This document shows positions 1 through 6,603 of a stretch of DNA of 46,904 nt, in pieces. Numbering within the stretch: position 1 is the first letter of the stretch; each line of letters begins with the position of its first letter. Position numbers and translations under genes: made by a program. Source of the stretch: Cyanobacteria bacterium bin.51 (GTDB taxonomy: Bacteria > Cyanobacteriota > Cyanobacteriia > PCC-6307 > Cyanobiaceae); the NCBI GenBank assembly GCA_013203655.1, contig JABMPN010000067.1:1-46904 (forward strand). Reading direction: 5' to 3'. The notes beneath the pieces were generated by a model, which had not been told where the DNA came from, made no database searches, and saw only the letters and a list, made by a program, of their open reading frames with translations.

Positions 1-608
1 CCGAGAAGGGCATCACCGCCCTGCAGATGGACATGAAGATCTCCGGCCTGGCGGTGAAGACCATCGCCGAAGCCGTCAACCAGGCCCGCCCGGCCCGGCT
101 GCACATCCTCGAGAAAATGCTCGAGGCGATCGAGAAGCCCCGCGAGATCCTCTCCCCCCACGCCCCGCGTCTGCTCAGCTTCCGCATCGATCCCGAGTTG
201 ATCGGCACGGTGATCGGCCCCGGTGGGCGAACGATCAAGGGCATCACCGAGCGCACCAACACCAAGATCGACATCGAGGATGGCGGCATAGTCACGATCG
301 CCAGCCACGACGGCGCCGCCGCCGAGGAAGCCCAGCGGATCATCGAAGGCCTTACCCGCCGGATCAGCGAAGGCGAACAGTTCAGCGGCACGGTCACCCG
401 GGTGATCCCGATCGGCGCCTTCGTGGAGATCCTGCCCGGCAAGGAGGGGATGATCCACATCTCCCAGCTCTCCGAGGCCCGGGTCGAGAAGGTTGAAGAC
501 GTGATCAAGGTGGGCGATCCGGTCACGGTGCGGGTGCGCGAGATCGACAACCGCGGCCGCATCAACCTCACCCTGCGCGGTGTCTCCCAGGAACCCGTGG
601 CGGTCTGA
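1..608 (+). CDS. pnp: Polyribonucleotide nucleotidyltransferase, C-terminal part (5' truncated by window)
   Basis: Phosphorolytic 3'-5' exoribonuclease of RNA turnover. The frame is open from base 3, and about 201 residues are visible. The first residues ([10 protein letters not shown]) match the end of the second RNase PH domain of PNPase. A KH domain follows with its GxxG loop written as GPGG (near base 220), then an S1 RNA-binding domain (about 376-590) containing [19 protein letters not shown]. The order RNase PH, KH, S1 is diagnostic of PNPase. The stop codon at 606-608 lies inside the possible 5' end of rsmI. The N-terminal catalytic half lies outside the window, so its integrity cannot be judged. 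Confidence 0.96.
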   Translation, partial: EKGITALQMDMKISGLAVKTIAEAVNQARPARLHILEKMLEAIEKPREILSPHAPRLLSFRIDPELIGTVIGPGGRTIKGITERTNTKIDIEDGGIVTIASHDGAAAEEAQRIIEGLTRRISEGEQFSGTVTRVIPIGAFVEILPGKEGMIHISQLSEARVEKVEDVIKVGDPVTVRVREIDNRGRINLTLRGVSQEPVAV

Positions 609-1530
609 GATCGATCGGGACCCGCTGGATCGCTCAGGAGATCCCCCTGATCCAGGTGAGCAGCCCGGTGGGCCGCAGCCCCCGGGGGAACCCGCCGCCG
701 GGGTGCTTTACCTGGTGGGCACACCGATCGGCAACCGGGGTGATCTCTCGCCCCGGGCCCAGCAGGTGCTCGGGGGGGTTGATCGCATCGCCTGCGAAGA
801 CACCCGCCACAGCGGTCAGCTGTTGGCGGGTTTTGCCATTCGGGGCCGCCTGCTCAGCTTTCACCAGCACAACCAGCACAGCCGCACCCCCGAGCTGCTC
901 GCGGCCCTGCAGGCCGGCGAAAGCCTGGCGCTGATCAGTGACGCCGGCCTGCCGGGCATCTCCGATCCCGGCGAGCTGCTGGTGGCCTCCGTGCGCGCCG
1001 CCGGGCAGCCGGTGATCTGCATTCCTGGTCCTTGCGCCGTCACCACGGCTCTGGTGAGCAGCGGCCTGCCGACGGGGCGTTTCTGCTTTGAAGGCTTCCT
1101 GCCCCCCCGCTCCCGCCTGCGCCGCCAGGCGCTGCAGGAGCTGGTCGCTGAGCGCCGCACGCTGGTGCTGTTCGAAGCGCCGCACCGGTTGGTCGAACTG
1201 CTGGAAGATCTGCTCGATCTGCTCGGCAATCGACCGCTGCAGGTGGCCCGGGAGCTCACCAAACGGCACGAACAGCAGGTGGGGCCGACGGTGGAGGCGG
1301 CCCTGGCCCACTTCCGCCAGGTTCCCCCCCGCGGCGAATGCACCCTGGTGCTCGGCGGCGCCCCGGCCCCCGAAGCTCCCGAGTGGAGCGAGGAAGTGCT
1401 CAGGGCGGAACTGTCGCGGCACCTGGCAGCGGGCCTCAGTGGCCGTGATGCCGCCCGTCAGCTCGCCGCCGAAACAGGCATCTCCCGCCGCCGGATCTAC
1501 GCCCTGCTTCACCAGCCACCGCCCGGATAG
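580..1530 (+). CDS. rsmI: 16S rRNA (cytidine(1402)-2'-O)-methyltransferase RsmI
   Basis: SAM-dependent tetrapyrrole-methylase-fold enzyme that 2'-O-methylates C1402 in the ribosomal decoding site. Family motifs are clear: [10 protein letters not shown] at about residues 43-52, ACEDTRHS at about 71, [12 protein letters not shown] at about 119 and [10 protein letters not shown] at about 149. The C-terminal region ([26 protein letters not shown]) resembles the usual RsmI C-terminal helical segment. The ATG at 580 adds about 40 unconserved Pro/Gly-rich residues and overlaps pnp by 29 bp. The GTG at 703, directly before the conserved block, is an alternative start. Function is secure; the start is not. 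Confidence 0.93.
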   Translation: MSPRNPWRSEIDRDPLDRSGDPPDPGEQPGGPQPPGEPAAGVLYLVGTPIGNRGDLSPRAQQVLGGVDRIACEDTRHSGQLLAGFAIRGRLLSFHQHNQHSRTPELLAALQAGESLALISDAGLPGISDPGELLVASVRAAGQPVICIPGPCAVTTALVSSGLPTGRFCFEGFLPPRSRLRRQALQELVAERRTLVLFEAPHRLVELLEDLLDLLGNRPLQVARELTKRHEQQVGPTVEAALAHFRQVPPRGECTLVLGGAPAPEAPEWSEEVLRAELSRHLAAGLSGRDAARQLAAETGISRRRIYALLHQPPPG

Positions 1531-1587
1531 GCGCCGCTGCCCGCTCGCCAGCCGCCAGAATGGCGTTATTCAACTTCGCGTCCACCC

Positions 1588-1815
1588 GTGATGCTGCGTC
1601 TGCGCCTGCTGCTCTCCAGCCTCGGTGGCGGCCTGTTGCTGCTGCTGATCCTTTGCCTGGGCTCGCAGAACCTCAACGACCGGGCGGTGCTTCAGCTCGG
1701 CTTTGGCCAGACCGTGCCGCTGCCCACCGGCTTTTTGGTGGGCGTTGCCCTGGTGGTGGGCGTGATCAGCGGCGGCAGCGCCACCGCCCTGGTGATGCCC
1801 AGGCGTGATCCGTGA
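1588..1815 (+). CDS. Small two-helix membrane protein, LapA/DUF1049-like
   Basis: A 75-residue protein with two hydrophobic segments, at about residues 5-23 and 47-68. They are joined by a short polar linker with NLNDRAVLQLGFGQTVPLP, and a short basic tail (PRRDP) follows. This layout resembles LapA (DUF1049) envelope proteins. Start codons are GTG at 1588 or ATG at 1591. It sits 57 bp after rsmI and converges on the next minus-strand gene. The family assignment is a resemblance only; the precise role is unknown. Confidence 0.7.
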   Translation: MMLRLRLLLSSLGGGLLLLLILCLGSQNLNDRAVLQLGFGQTVPLPTGFLVGVALVVGVISGGSATALVMPRRDP

Positions 1816-1828
1816 TCAGACAGGCTGA

Positions 1829-2626
1829 TCAGGATCCTGGCAGGGAATAGACGGCGCCTTCGAGCACGAGCCGGGTGATGCCCTGAACCAGCAGGTAGGG
1901 GGCGGTGCGGCGCAACACCTGGCTGTCAGGAAGCTTGATCACCCGCTGGGTGCGGCCACAGTGGCGTTTGGCCTGGCGCGGATTGGCGAACACCAGCAGC
2001 GCCTGGCGTTGTTCTTCCCCATCGGGCAGCCGGCCCAGCTCAGGAAAATCGCTGAGGGGGCGGGCCTGCAGCTCCACCGTCTTGTCGACGAGCATGTAAA
2101 GGCATTCAGGCAGCGGCGCGGTCTCCAGGGGCTGGCAGGCCGCCGCCGGGCGATCCTCCAGGGCAACGCCCACGGGGACGGCAACAAACAGATTGCCTTC
2201 CCGGTCCCGCCCGAATCCATCGCCGCCATCGGTGCCCTCGTCGTCGTCGCTGTCGTCGTCCTCACCGAAATCATCGGCATCGTCGATCGCCAGCACACCC
2301 GGCCCGGTGTCCTCGTCGTCGTCCTCTTGAGCTTTTTCAGCGCCAGCCGCTTCTTCAGCTTCTTCAACGCCAGCAGCTTCGACAGCAACAGCAACAGCAA
2401 CGCCAGCAGCGGCAGGCTCCGCGCCCGCCGGCGCAGAAGCATTGGCCTTGCCCCGTTGCCGCTTGAGCTGGCCGTAGACCTCTTCACCCAGGGCCGCCTT
2501 GACCAGGCGCGTCACCGTGTTGGCGCTGCAACCGAAGGCCGCGGCCAGCGCCTGGGAGCCCTCGCCCCGCTGATAGCGCTCCGCCAAGTCCTGTTTCTGC
2601 TCGTCACTGAGCCGGTTGGCCGCCAT
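1829..2626 (-). CDS. HTH-domain protein with acidic linker, function unknown
   Basis: About 265 residues in three parts. Residues 1-50 read as a helix-turn-helix of the kind that counts substrates or binds DNA (DLAERYQRGEGSQALAAAFG then SANTVTRLVKAALGEEV). Residues about 65-145 are low-complexity Ala/Val/Glu followed by a strongly Asp/Glu-rich stretch. The last ~120 residues form a globular domain ending ITRLVLEGAVYSLPGS. The ATG at 2626 starts right at the HTH; a GTG at 2656 would add ten residues. Its 5' end faces tRNA-Arg, about 46 bp away. The protein looks like a cyanobacterial conserved hypothetical, possibly a regulator; I do not recognise a named family. Confidence 0.75.
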   Translation of the reverse strand: MAANRLSDEQKQDLAERYQRGEGSQALAAAFGCSANTVTRLVKAALGEEVYGQLKRQRGKANASAPAGAEPAAAGVAVAVAVEAAGVEEAEEAAGAEKAQEDDDEDTGPGVLAIDDADDFGEDDDSDDDEGTDGGDGFGRDREGNLFVAVPVGVALEDRPAAACQPLETAPLPECLYMLVDKTVELQARPLSDFPELGRLPDGEEQRQALLVFANPRQAKRHCGRTQRVIKLPDSQVLRRTAPYLLVQGITRLVLEGAVYSLPGS

Positions 2627-2672
2627 GGAACTGGAGAGGGTTGCGCAGCCGCTCACCTTAGGCTGCCCGGGT

Positions 2673-2746
2673 GGGCCGTTAGCTCAGTTGGATAGAGCAT
2701 GCGACTTCTAATCGCACGGTCGCTGGTTCGAGTCCAGCACGGCCCG
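2673..2746 (+). tRNA. tRNA-Arg (anticodon TCT)
   Basis: Full cloverleaf. The acceptor stem GGGCCGT (2673-2679) pairs with ACGGCCC (2739-2745), and the discriminator G is at 2746. The D stem is GCTC/GAGC. The anticodon stem TGCGA/TCGCA encloses loop CTTCTAA with anticodon TCT at 2707-2709. The T stem GCTGG/CCAGC encloses TTCGAGT. No CCA is encoded. It reads AGA codons. The 133 bases after it (2747-2879) show nothing I can name. Confidence 0.97.
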
Positions 2747-2879
2747 TTGACCAGCTCCAGCCCGGCCAGGCAGCAGCAGAAGCCAGGGTTCCCTCACATC
2801 CGAATGGTTCGGTGGCAAACAATTCATTAGGCGCAACTTTTTGTAACCAAGATTGACGCACTAACGCATCCACCCATCG

Positions 2880-3368
2880 ATGGCCCTGTCGCCACCCGTC
2901 GAGGTCGTACAGCTGGAGCGCAGCTGCACCGGCCGCACCACCTTCTGCGAAGCTCAATCCAGCGACCAGACCCTGATTGCCGAGCTGGCACCGCAGCAGC
3001 CCTGGGAGCTGTTCTGCCATCGCCACCAGACCGATCAGCTGATCCTGTTGCGCGGCTCCCTTGACCTGGTCGTGCTCCACAACGGCCGCTTCGAGCGGAT
3101 CACCATGCGGGAAGACGACCCGGTGATGGTGCGCATTCCCCCCGGGGTGCCGCACGGGGCAATCAACCAGGGGCGCTACTCGGCCACCCTGGTCAATGCC
3201 GTGCTGCGCCATGGACCCGCCGCTGCCGACGATTACCGGCCTCGCCCGATTCCAGCCGGCCTGCTTGGCCAGTGGAAGAAACTGCTGAACGCGCCCGATC
3301 CAAGAGATCACCTTGGCTTGGAACAATCAGGCGAGACGCCAGACCGCAGCGTTCCAAGAAACGGATGA
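2880..3368 (+). CDS. Cupin-fold protein
   Basis: A 162-residue cytoplasmic-looking protein with cupin hallmarks. A first motif around residues 44-73 contains ELFCHRHQTDQLILLRGSLD, with candidate metal or ligand histidines and a turn glycine. A second motif at about 89-98 reads VRIPPGVPHG. The segment resembles sugar-nucleotide epimerase-like or other small single-domain cupins, but the substrate cannot be read. The last ~58 codons overlap, on the opposite strand, the 3' end of the desaturase frame (3193-3368). The text up to about RPIPAGLLGQWKKLL looks like ordinary protein, so this gene probably does extend into the overlap. Confidence 0.75.
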   Translation: MALSPPVEVVQLERSCTGRTTFCEAQSSDQTLIAELAPQQPWELFCHRHQTDQLILLRGSLDLVVLHNGRFERITMREDDPVMVRIPPGVPHGAINQGRYSATLVNAVLRHGPAAADDYRPRPIPAGLLGQWKKLLNAPDPRDHLGLEQSGETPDRSVPRNG

Positions 3369-4092
3369 AGACGTAGGTGGGATCCGGCAGGACGCGCACC
3401 TGGCCCGCCTGCAGCGTGAACCCCTGCCGCGCCGATGACTGGAAGGCGTGGTGCAGATTGTGCCAACCCTCGCCGAGGGTCAGCAGCGCCACTAAGCCGT
3501 TGTTGCGGCTGTGGTCATCGGTGCGAAACGGCTGGTCGCCCGCTAAGTGGGCCACTGAATTCACGGTCGCCACGCCATGGAACAGCAACGTGGTGCTGAG
3601 GCAATAGGCCGCCAGCCAGGGCAAGCCGCCCAGGGCGAACGACAGCCAGCCCAGGGCCAGGGCCGGCAGGACATGCAGGCGATCGATCAGACGCAGCACC
3701 GGATCAGCCTCCACGTCCGGGGGAAGCCGCTCGGGGAAAAAGGAAGGCCGCAGCAGCCAGCCGACCTGGGAACGCCAAAAGCCTGCCCAGCCCCTGAGGG
3801 GTGCCAGGGGGCTGTGGGGATCCCGGTCCGTGTCGACATAGCGGTGGTGGCTGAGGTGGTGGGCTTTCCACCAGCTCGGGCCCATCTGTCCTGCCGAAGC
3901 CCCCACCAACGCCCCAAGCCAGAGCACCACGTTGGGGGCCTGGTAGCTGCGATGGGTGATCAGGCGGTGATAGATCGCCGTTGTGGCGAGCATCCGCAGC
4001 AGATAGAGCGCCACAGCCCAGGCGATCGCGCCGAGCCCGAGGCCTGTGGCCAGCAGCAGCAGGCAGCCCAGATGGGCGGCCACGATGAACAC
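3193..4092 (-). CDS. Membrane fatty-acid (acyl) desaturase, delta-9 type
   Basis: Di-iron integral membrane desaturase that introduces a double bond into fatty acyl chains. The three histidine boxes are HRLITH (residues 42-47), HHLSHH (78-83) and HNLHH (211-215), with an accessory His in NSVAHLAG (about 182). Hydrophobic helices flank boxes 1 and 3. The family motif GEGWHNLHHAF is intact. The listed start is GTG at 4092, but the frame stays open upstream and reads like further hydrophobic N-terminus, so the true start may lie a little upstream. The C-terminal ~40 residues after ASRLIVPSQ are unlike the family and overlap the cupin gene. DesC is the likely relative; regiospecificity is inferred. 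Confidence 0.88.
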   Translation of the reverse strand: MFIVAAHLGCLLLLATGLGLGAIAWAVALYLLRMLATTAIYHRLITHRSYQAPNVVLWLGALVGASAGQMGPSWWKAHHLSHHRYVDTDRDPHSPLAPLRGWAGFWRSQVGWLLRPSFFPERLPPDVEADPVLRLIDRLHVLPALALGWLSFALGGLPWLAAYCLSTTLLFHGVATVNSVAHLAGDQPFRTDDHSRNNGLVALLTLGEGWHNLHHAFQSSARQGFTLQAGQVRVLPDPTYVFIRFLERCGLASRLIVPSQGDLLDRARSAVSSTGQAGRLESGEAGNRRQRRVHGAARH

Positions 4093-4208
4093 CGGTCCCA
4101 GGACGTAAAGGAAACGGGTAAGAACGGAGTACAGAACAGGCCTTGCACCAGACCCTGACGCTAGAGGCTGGTCCTCACCAACGAGCCCGGACCCCTTGCC
4201 CCAAACCC

Positions 4209-4556
4209 CTAATTTCCGAACATCTGATCATCGGCCTGGTATGGCTCGAATTCACTCCAGCCGGGGCTGGCGTCATCGAACAGTCCGTAGCGGGCCGCTT
4301 CGTCATTGAGCAGGGTGTTGCCTTCCGGCTGGGTGTCACAGGTGATTCCGCCCCCGGCGGCCGGGCGGCAGTTATCGAAGCGGATATCAGCCAACAAGGG
4401 CGCCGCTCGCCCAGGAGCCTGAGAACCCACTAACAGCAGAAGTGCTGCCATTGCGATGGAGGCGGCATTGGAAGTGGCGATGGCCGTGGCAGTGGCAGTG
4501 GCAGTGGCGGTGGCGGTGGCGGCTTGCCAGGGGCCTTGGTGATGGGCGGTTGTCAT
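4209..4556 (-). CDS. Small secreted protein with Ala-Thr repeat near N-terminus, function unknown
   Basis: 115 residues from the ATG at 4556, or 81 from an internal ATG at 4451. The internal start gives a compact signal peptide (MAALLLLVGSQAPGRAAP). The mature part has two cysteines (NCRPAAGGGITC) that could form a disulfide, and an acidic, aromatic C-terminus ending in ADDQMFGN. From 4556 the N-terminus contains an Ala-Thr dipeptide run encoded by hexamer repeats at 4486-4521. The internal ATG therefore looks more natural, leaving the repeat in the leader. Not a family I can name. Confidence 0.6.
   Translation of the reverse strand: MTTAHHQGPWQAATATATATATATAIATSNAASIAMAALLLLVGSQAPGRAAPLLADIRFDNCRPAAGGGITCDTQPEGNTLLNDEAARYGLFDDASPGWSEFEPYQADDQMFGN
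4486..4521 (+). repeat. Hexamer tandem repeat (GTGGCA/GTGGCG)n
   Basis: Six perfect-length units: three GTGGCA (4486, 4492, 4498) then three GTGGCG (4504, 4510, 4516). In the minus-strand frame they encode alternating Ala and Thr. They fall between the two possible starts of the small secreted protein. Confidence 0.95.
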
Positions 4557-4611
4557 GGTTTAGGCGCTGACCGGCGGAACGAGATGATGGCGACGTGCTC
4601 TTCTCGCCGCG

Positions 4612-4728
4612 ATGTACACCGACTGGACCGCCGTCATCCTGCTGCTGCTCACGGCTGCGCCCTTAGCCGTGGTGGTTGGAACCGCCACCTTCTTCATCTG
4701 GAGCCAGAAGAAACGGCCCCAGCGTTGA
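4612..4728 (+). CDS. 38-residue single-helix membrane protein
   Basis: This short frame starts at ATG 4612 and ends at TGA 4726-4728. It encodes a short polar N-terminus (MYTDW), one strongly hydrophobic helix (about residues 7-30, ending FFIW) and a basic tail (SQKKRPQR). The layout, with a periplasmic or lumenal N-terminus and a basic cytosolic tail, is typical of the tiny photosystem or cytochrome-complex subunits of cyanobacteria. The sequence does not match one I can name with confidence. The last 35 bases overlap, antisense, the CxxC protein that ends at 4694. Confidence 0.55.
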   Translation: MYTDWTAVILLLLTAAPLAVVVGTATFFIWSQKKRPQR

Positions 4729-4954
4729 TCTCCTGGCTCCAGGGCTGGATCACGTCCGGCTGGATCGCATCCTGGAGCCTCGGCTGGGGCTCGAAGCGCG
4801 GTTCATGGCCCTGGCCGAGGCAGTCAAGGCAGGTGCGAAAGCGCTGCTCACTCATCCGCAGCACCCCACTACCGCCGCAGTGCGGGCACCGCGGCAGTGG
4901 GACATTCGCCAAGGAGTCACCGGGCCCTGGGCCGGAGGGGGGAAGGGAGGTCAT
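4694..4954 (-). CDS. Small zinc-finger-like protein with two CxxC pairs (DnaJ-type motif)
   Basis: 86 residues. The core has CPHCGGSGVL and, 15 residues on, CLDCLGQGHE. These are two CxxCxGxG-type knuckles like those of the DnaJ cysteine-rich domain, and four cysteines would hold one zinc. Flanking regions are Pro-rich and unstructured-looking. Proteins carrying this pair often act as assembly factors or thiol chaperones in cyanobacteria and plastids, but no specific role can be read here. It is oriented toward the 38-residue membrane protein, with a 35-bp convergent overlap. Confidence 0.65.
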   Translation of the reverse strand: MTSLPPSGPGPGDSLANVPLPRCPHCGGSGVLRMSEQRFRTCLDCLGQGHEPRFEPQPRLQDAIQPDVIQPWSQEINAGAVSSGSR

Positions 4955-5036
4955 GAAACGAACACCATCTGCATGGATTCAGTCTGCCCTTCCTGCCCCT
5001 CACAGGGAGGACCGATCCTGCTTCATTCCTTAAGAA

Positions 5037-5096
5037 TTCCTTTCTTAAGCGTTCGTTTCTTGAGCGTTCCTTTATCTGGCGTTCGTTTTCACGGAA
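5037..5096 (+). repeat. Four imperfect 15-bp tandem repeats, T-rich
   Basis: The units start at 5037, 5052, 5067 and 5082 and share the pattern TTC(C/G)TTT-------GCG. They lie between the CxxC gene and the 3' end of gluQ, and the last unit runs into the gluQ C-terminus (stop at 5089). Read on the minus strand they would give five-residue repeats (such as RLRKE and RSRNE), but I do not consider that frame a gene. They are much more T-rich than the surroundings. Confidence 0.85.
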
Positions 5097-6051
5097 CTCG
5101 GCTTTCCAGAGGCTGGCGTAGACGCTCCCGCAGCACGGGCAGGCTGAGATGCGCGCAGAGCTCCCCGGCACTGAGGCGGCTGCCGACTGGAACCAGCTGC
5201 AGACTCGCCGCCAACTGACCGATCACCGCCGGTCCATCCAGTCCCTGAGCGCGCAACCCAGCCAGCCCTTCGGCTGCAGATCGCTTGGCCAGCCGTTCGC
5301 CTCCAGGCCCGCACCAGAGCGGCACATGCCAGTAGTCAGGGGGGCGCCGCTCCAGGCAGGCCATCACAGCCACCTGCGGGGCGGTGGAGTGCCAGAGGTC
5401 GGCACCACGCAGCACCGTGCTGAGGCCCAGGGTCAGCTCATCCACTGCTGTGGCCAGGTGATAGGCCACAAAGCCATCGGCTCGGCGCAGCACCACGTCA
5501 CCGACGGCCGTGGGGCCATCCAGCCCAGCCTCAGGTCCAACCAGCTCAGGCCAATGCAGCCGCCCTGGCGCCAGCCGCAAGCGCCAGCTGGGCTGGCGGC
5601 CAGCCCTGGCGCCCCAAGCGGCAGGAACTGCGCGGCAGAGGCCGGGATAGGGCGACCATCCACCGTGGGGGGCGGAAAGATCGGCGAGCATCCGGCGGCT
5701 GCAATGGCAGGGATAGAGCTGGCCTGAGGAGCGCAACCTGACGAGTGCCGCGTCGTAGAGCGGCCGGCGCTCACTTTGAAAGAACGCCGGGCCGTCCCAG
5801 TGGAGGCCCAACCAGCGCAGGTCGGCCTCGATGGATTCGCAGGCACCGCTGCGGTTGCGGGGCGTATCGAGATCGTCGAAGCGCAGCAACCACTCGCCAC
5901 CCCTCAGCCTGGTCTGCAACCAGCTGAGCAGGGCCGTGCGCAGATTGCCGAGGTGAAGATCGCCGCTGGGGGAAGGGGCGAAGCGCCCGCGGTGGTGGCT
6001 TTGCCGCAGGCAGCCGCCGCGCTCGAGCTGCTGCTCAAGCGCGGCTTGCAA
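5089..6051 (-). CDS. gluQ: Glutamyl-Q tRNA(Asp) synthetase
   Basis: A truncated glutamyl-tRNA-synthetase paralogue that activates glutamate and attaches it to queuosine at position 34 of tRNA-Asp. It has the class I HIGH-like motif as HLGN (residues 33-36, in RFAPSPSGDLHLGN), the zinc-type motif CHC (115, 117) with later Y/C (YPGLC, about 135-139), and a KMSKS-like LAKRS (254-258). At 320 residues it lacks the C-terminal anticodon-binding domain, as expected for GluQ rather than GltX. The listed start is a TTG at 6051, and the conserved part begins near residue 21. It lies 39 bp after hup in the same direction. Confidence 0.93.
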   Translation of the reverse strand: MQAALEQQLERGGCLRQSHHRGRFAPSPSGDLHLGNLRTALLSWLQTRLRGGEWLLRFDDLDTPRNRSGACESIEADLRWLGLHWDGPAFFQSERRPLYDAALVRLRSSGQLYPCHCSRRMLADLSAPHGGWSPYPGLCRAVPAAWGARAGRQPSWRLRLAPGRLHWPELVGPEAGLDGPTAVGDVVLRRADGFVAYHLATAVDELTLGLSTVLRGADLWHSTAPQVAVMACLERRPPDYWHVPLWCGPGGERLAKRSAAEGLAGLRAQGLDGPAVIGQLAASLQLVPVGSRLSAGELCAHLSLPVLRERLRQPLESRVP

Positions 6052-6090
6052 ACCTGGCGTGCTGGCGCCGGCAGAAGGGATCGGCCCGAT

Positions 6091-6366
6091 TCAGCCCTGA
6101 ACCTGGTCCTTGAACTGCTTGCCGGCGATGAAGGCGGGCACGCGCTTGGCCGGAATGGCGATTTTCTCACCGGTCTTTGGGTTCAGGCCCTGACGGGCCG
6201 AGCGCTCGCGGGCCTCGAAAGAGCCGAAACCGAGGATTGACACCTTTTTGCCTTCCACCACCGAATCGATGATCGTGGAGATGGCGGCGTCAACCACATT
6301 GGAGACGTCGGTCTTGGTGAGTTCGGTGCGGGCTGCGACGAGATTGACGAGATCAGCTTTGTTCAT
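6091..6366 (-). CDS. hup: HU-family nucleoid DNA-binding protein
   Basis: 91 residues, exactly the HU size. The N-terminus MNKADLVNLVAARTELTK is the helical dimerisation part. Residues 45-52 (LGFGSFEA) form the saddle, and the DNA-binding arm contains LNPKTGEKI and IPAKRVPAF. It is a homodimer that bends and compacts DNA. Codons are regular and the ATG at 6366 is unambiguous. It reads divergently from glgX, across the ~237-bp region that carries the 41-bp palindrome. Confidence 0.96.
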   Translation of the reverse strand: MNKADLVNLVAARTELTKTDVSNVVDAAISTIIDSVVEGKKVSILGFGSFEARERSARQGLNPKTGEKIAIPAKRVPAFIAGKQFKDQVQG

Positions 6367-6555
6367 CGGATAGGGAAACCTTCAGGGAGTGCGGGTGCGG
6401 GATCTGGGCGGAGCGGAAAATCCCCTCCCGCCATGGGGTGGAGCAGCCAACGGGACGTTGAGCGCGCTAATCGTATGGGGGAAGGGCTGATCCAGCAACT
6501 GAAATCGCCCTGTCGGCAACGGTTTTGACCCAATTCAGCCCAAATTGGCTCGATT

Positions 6556-6596
6556 CTGGCCTGGATCAGGCGGCGATCGCGCCAGATCCAGGCCAG
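6556..6596. other. 41-bp palindrome with a HIP1 octamer at its centre
   Basis: Arms 6556-6567 and 6585-6596 are a perfect 12-bp inverted repeat (CTGGCCTGGATC / GATCCAGGCCAG). Four more pairs follow inside (6569-6572 with 6580-6583), around the HIP1 octamer GCGATCGC at 6573-6580. It sits in the divergent hup-glgX region, just 5' of the TTG at 6604. It could be an operator or an RNA hairpin in the glgX leader. Confidence 0.85.
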
Positions 6597-6603
6597 GCAA
6601 CGG

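Noticed and set aside
4917..5171. An 84-codon minus-strand frame across the 15-bp repeats, with pentapeptide repeats and a few cysteines
   Set aside because: It overlaps both the CxxC gene and the gluQ C-terminus in another frame. The repeats have 15-bp periodicity, so any open frame there gives pentapeptides.
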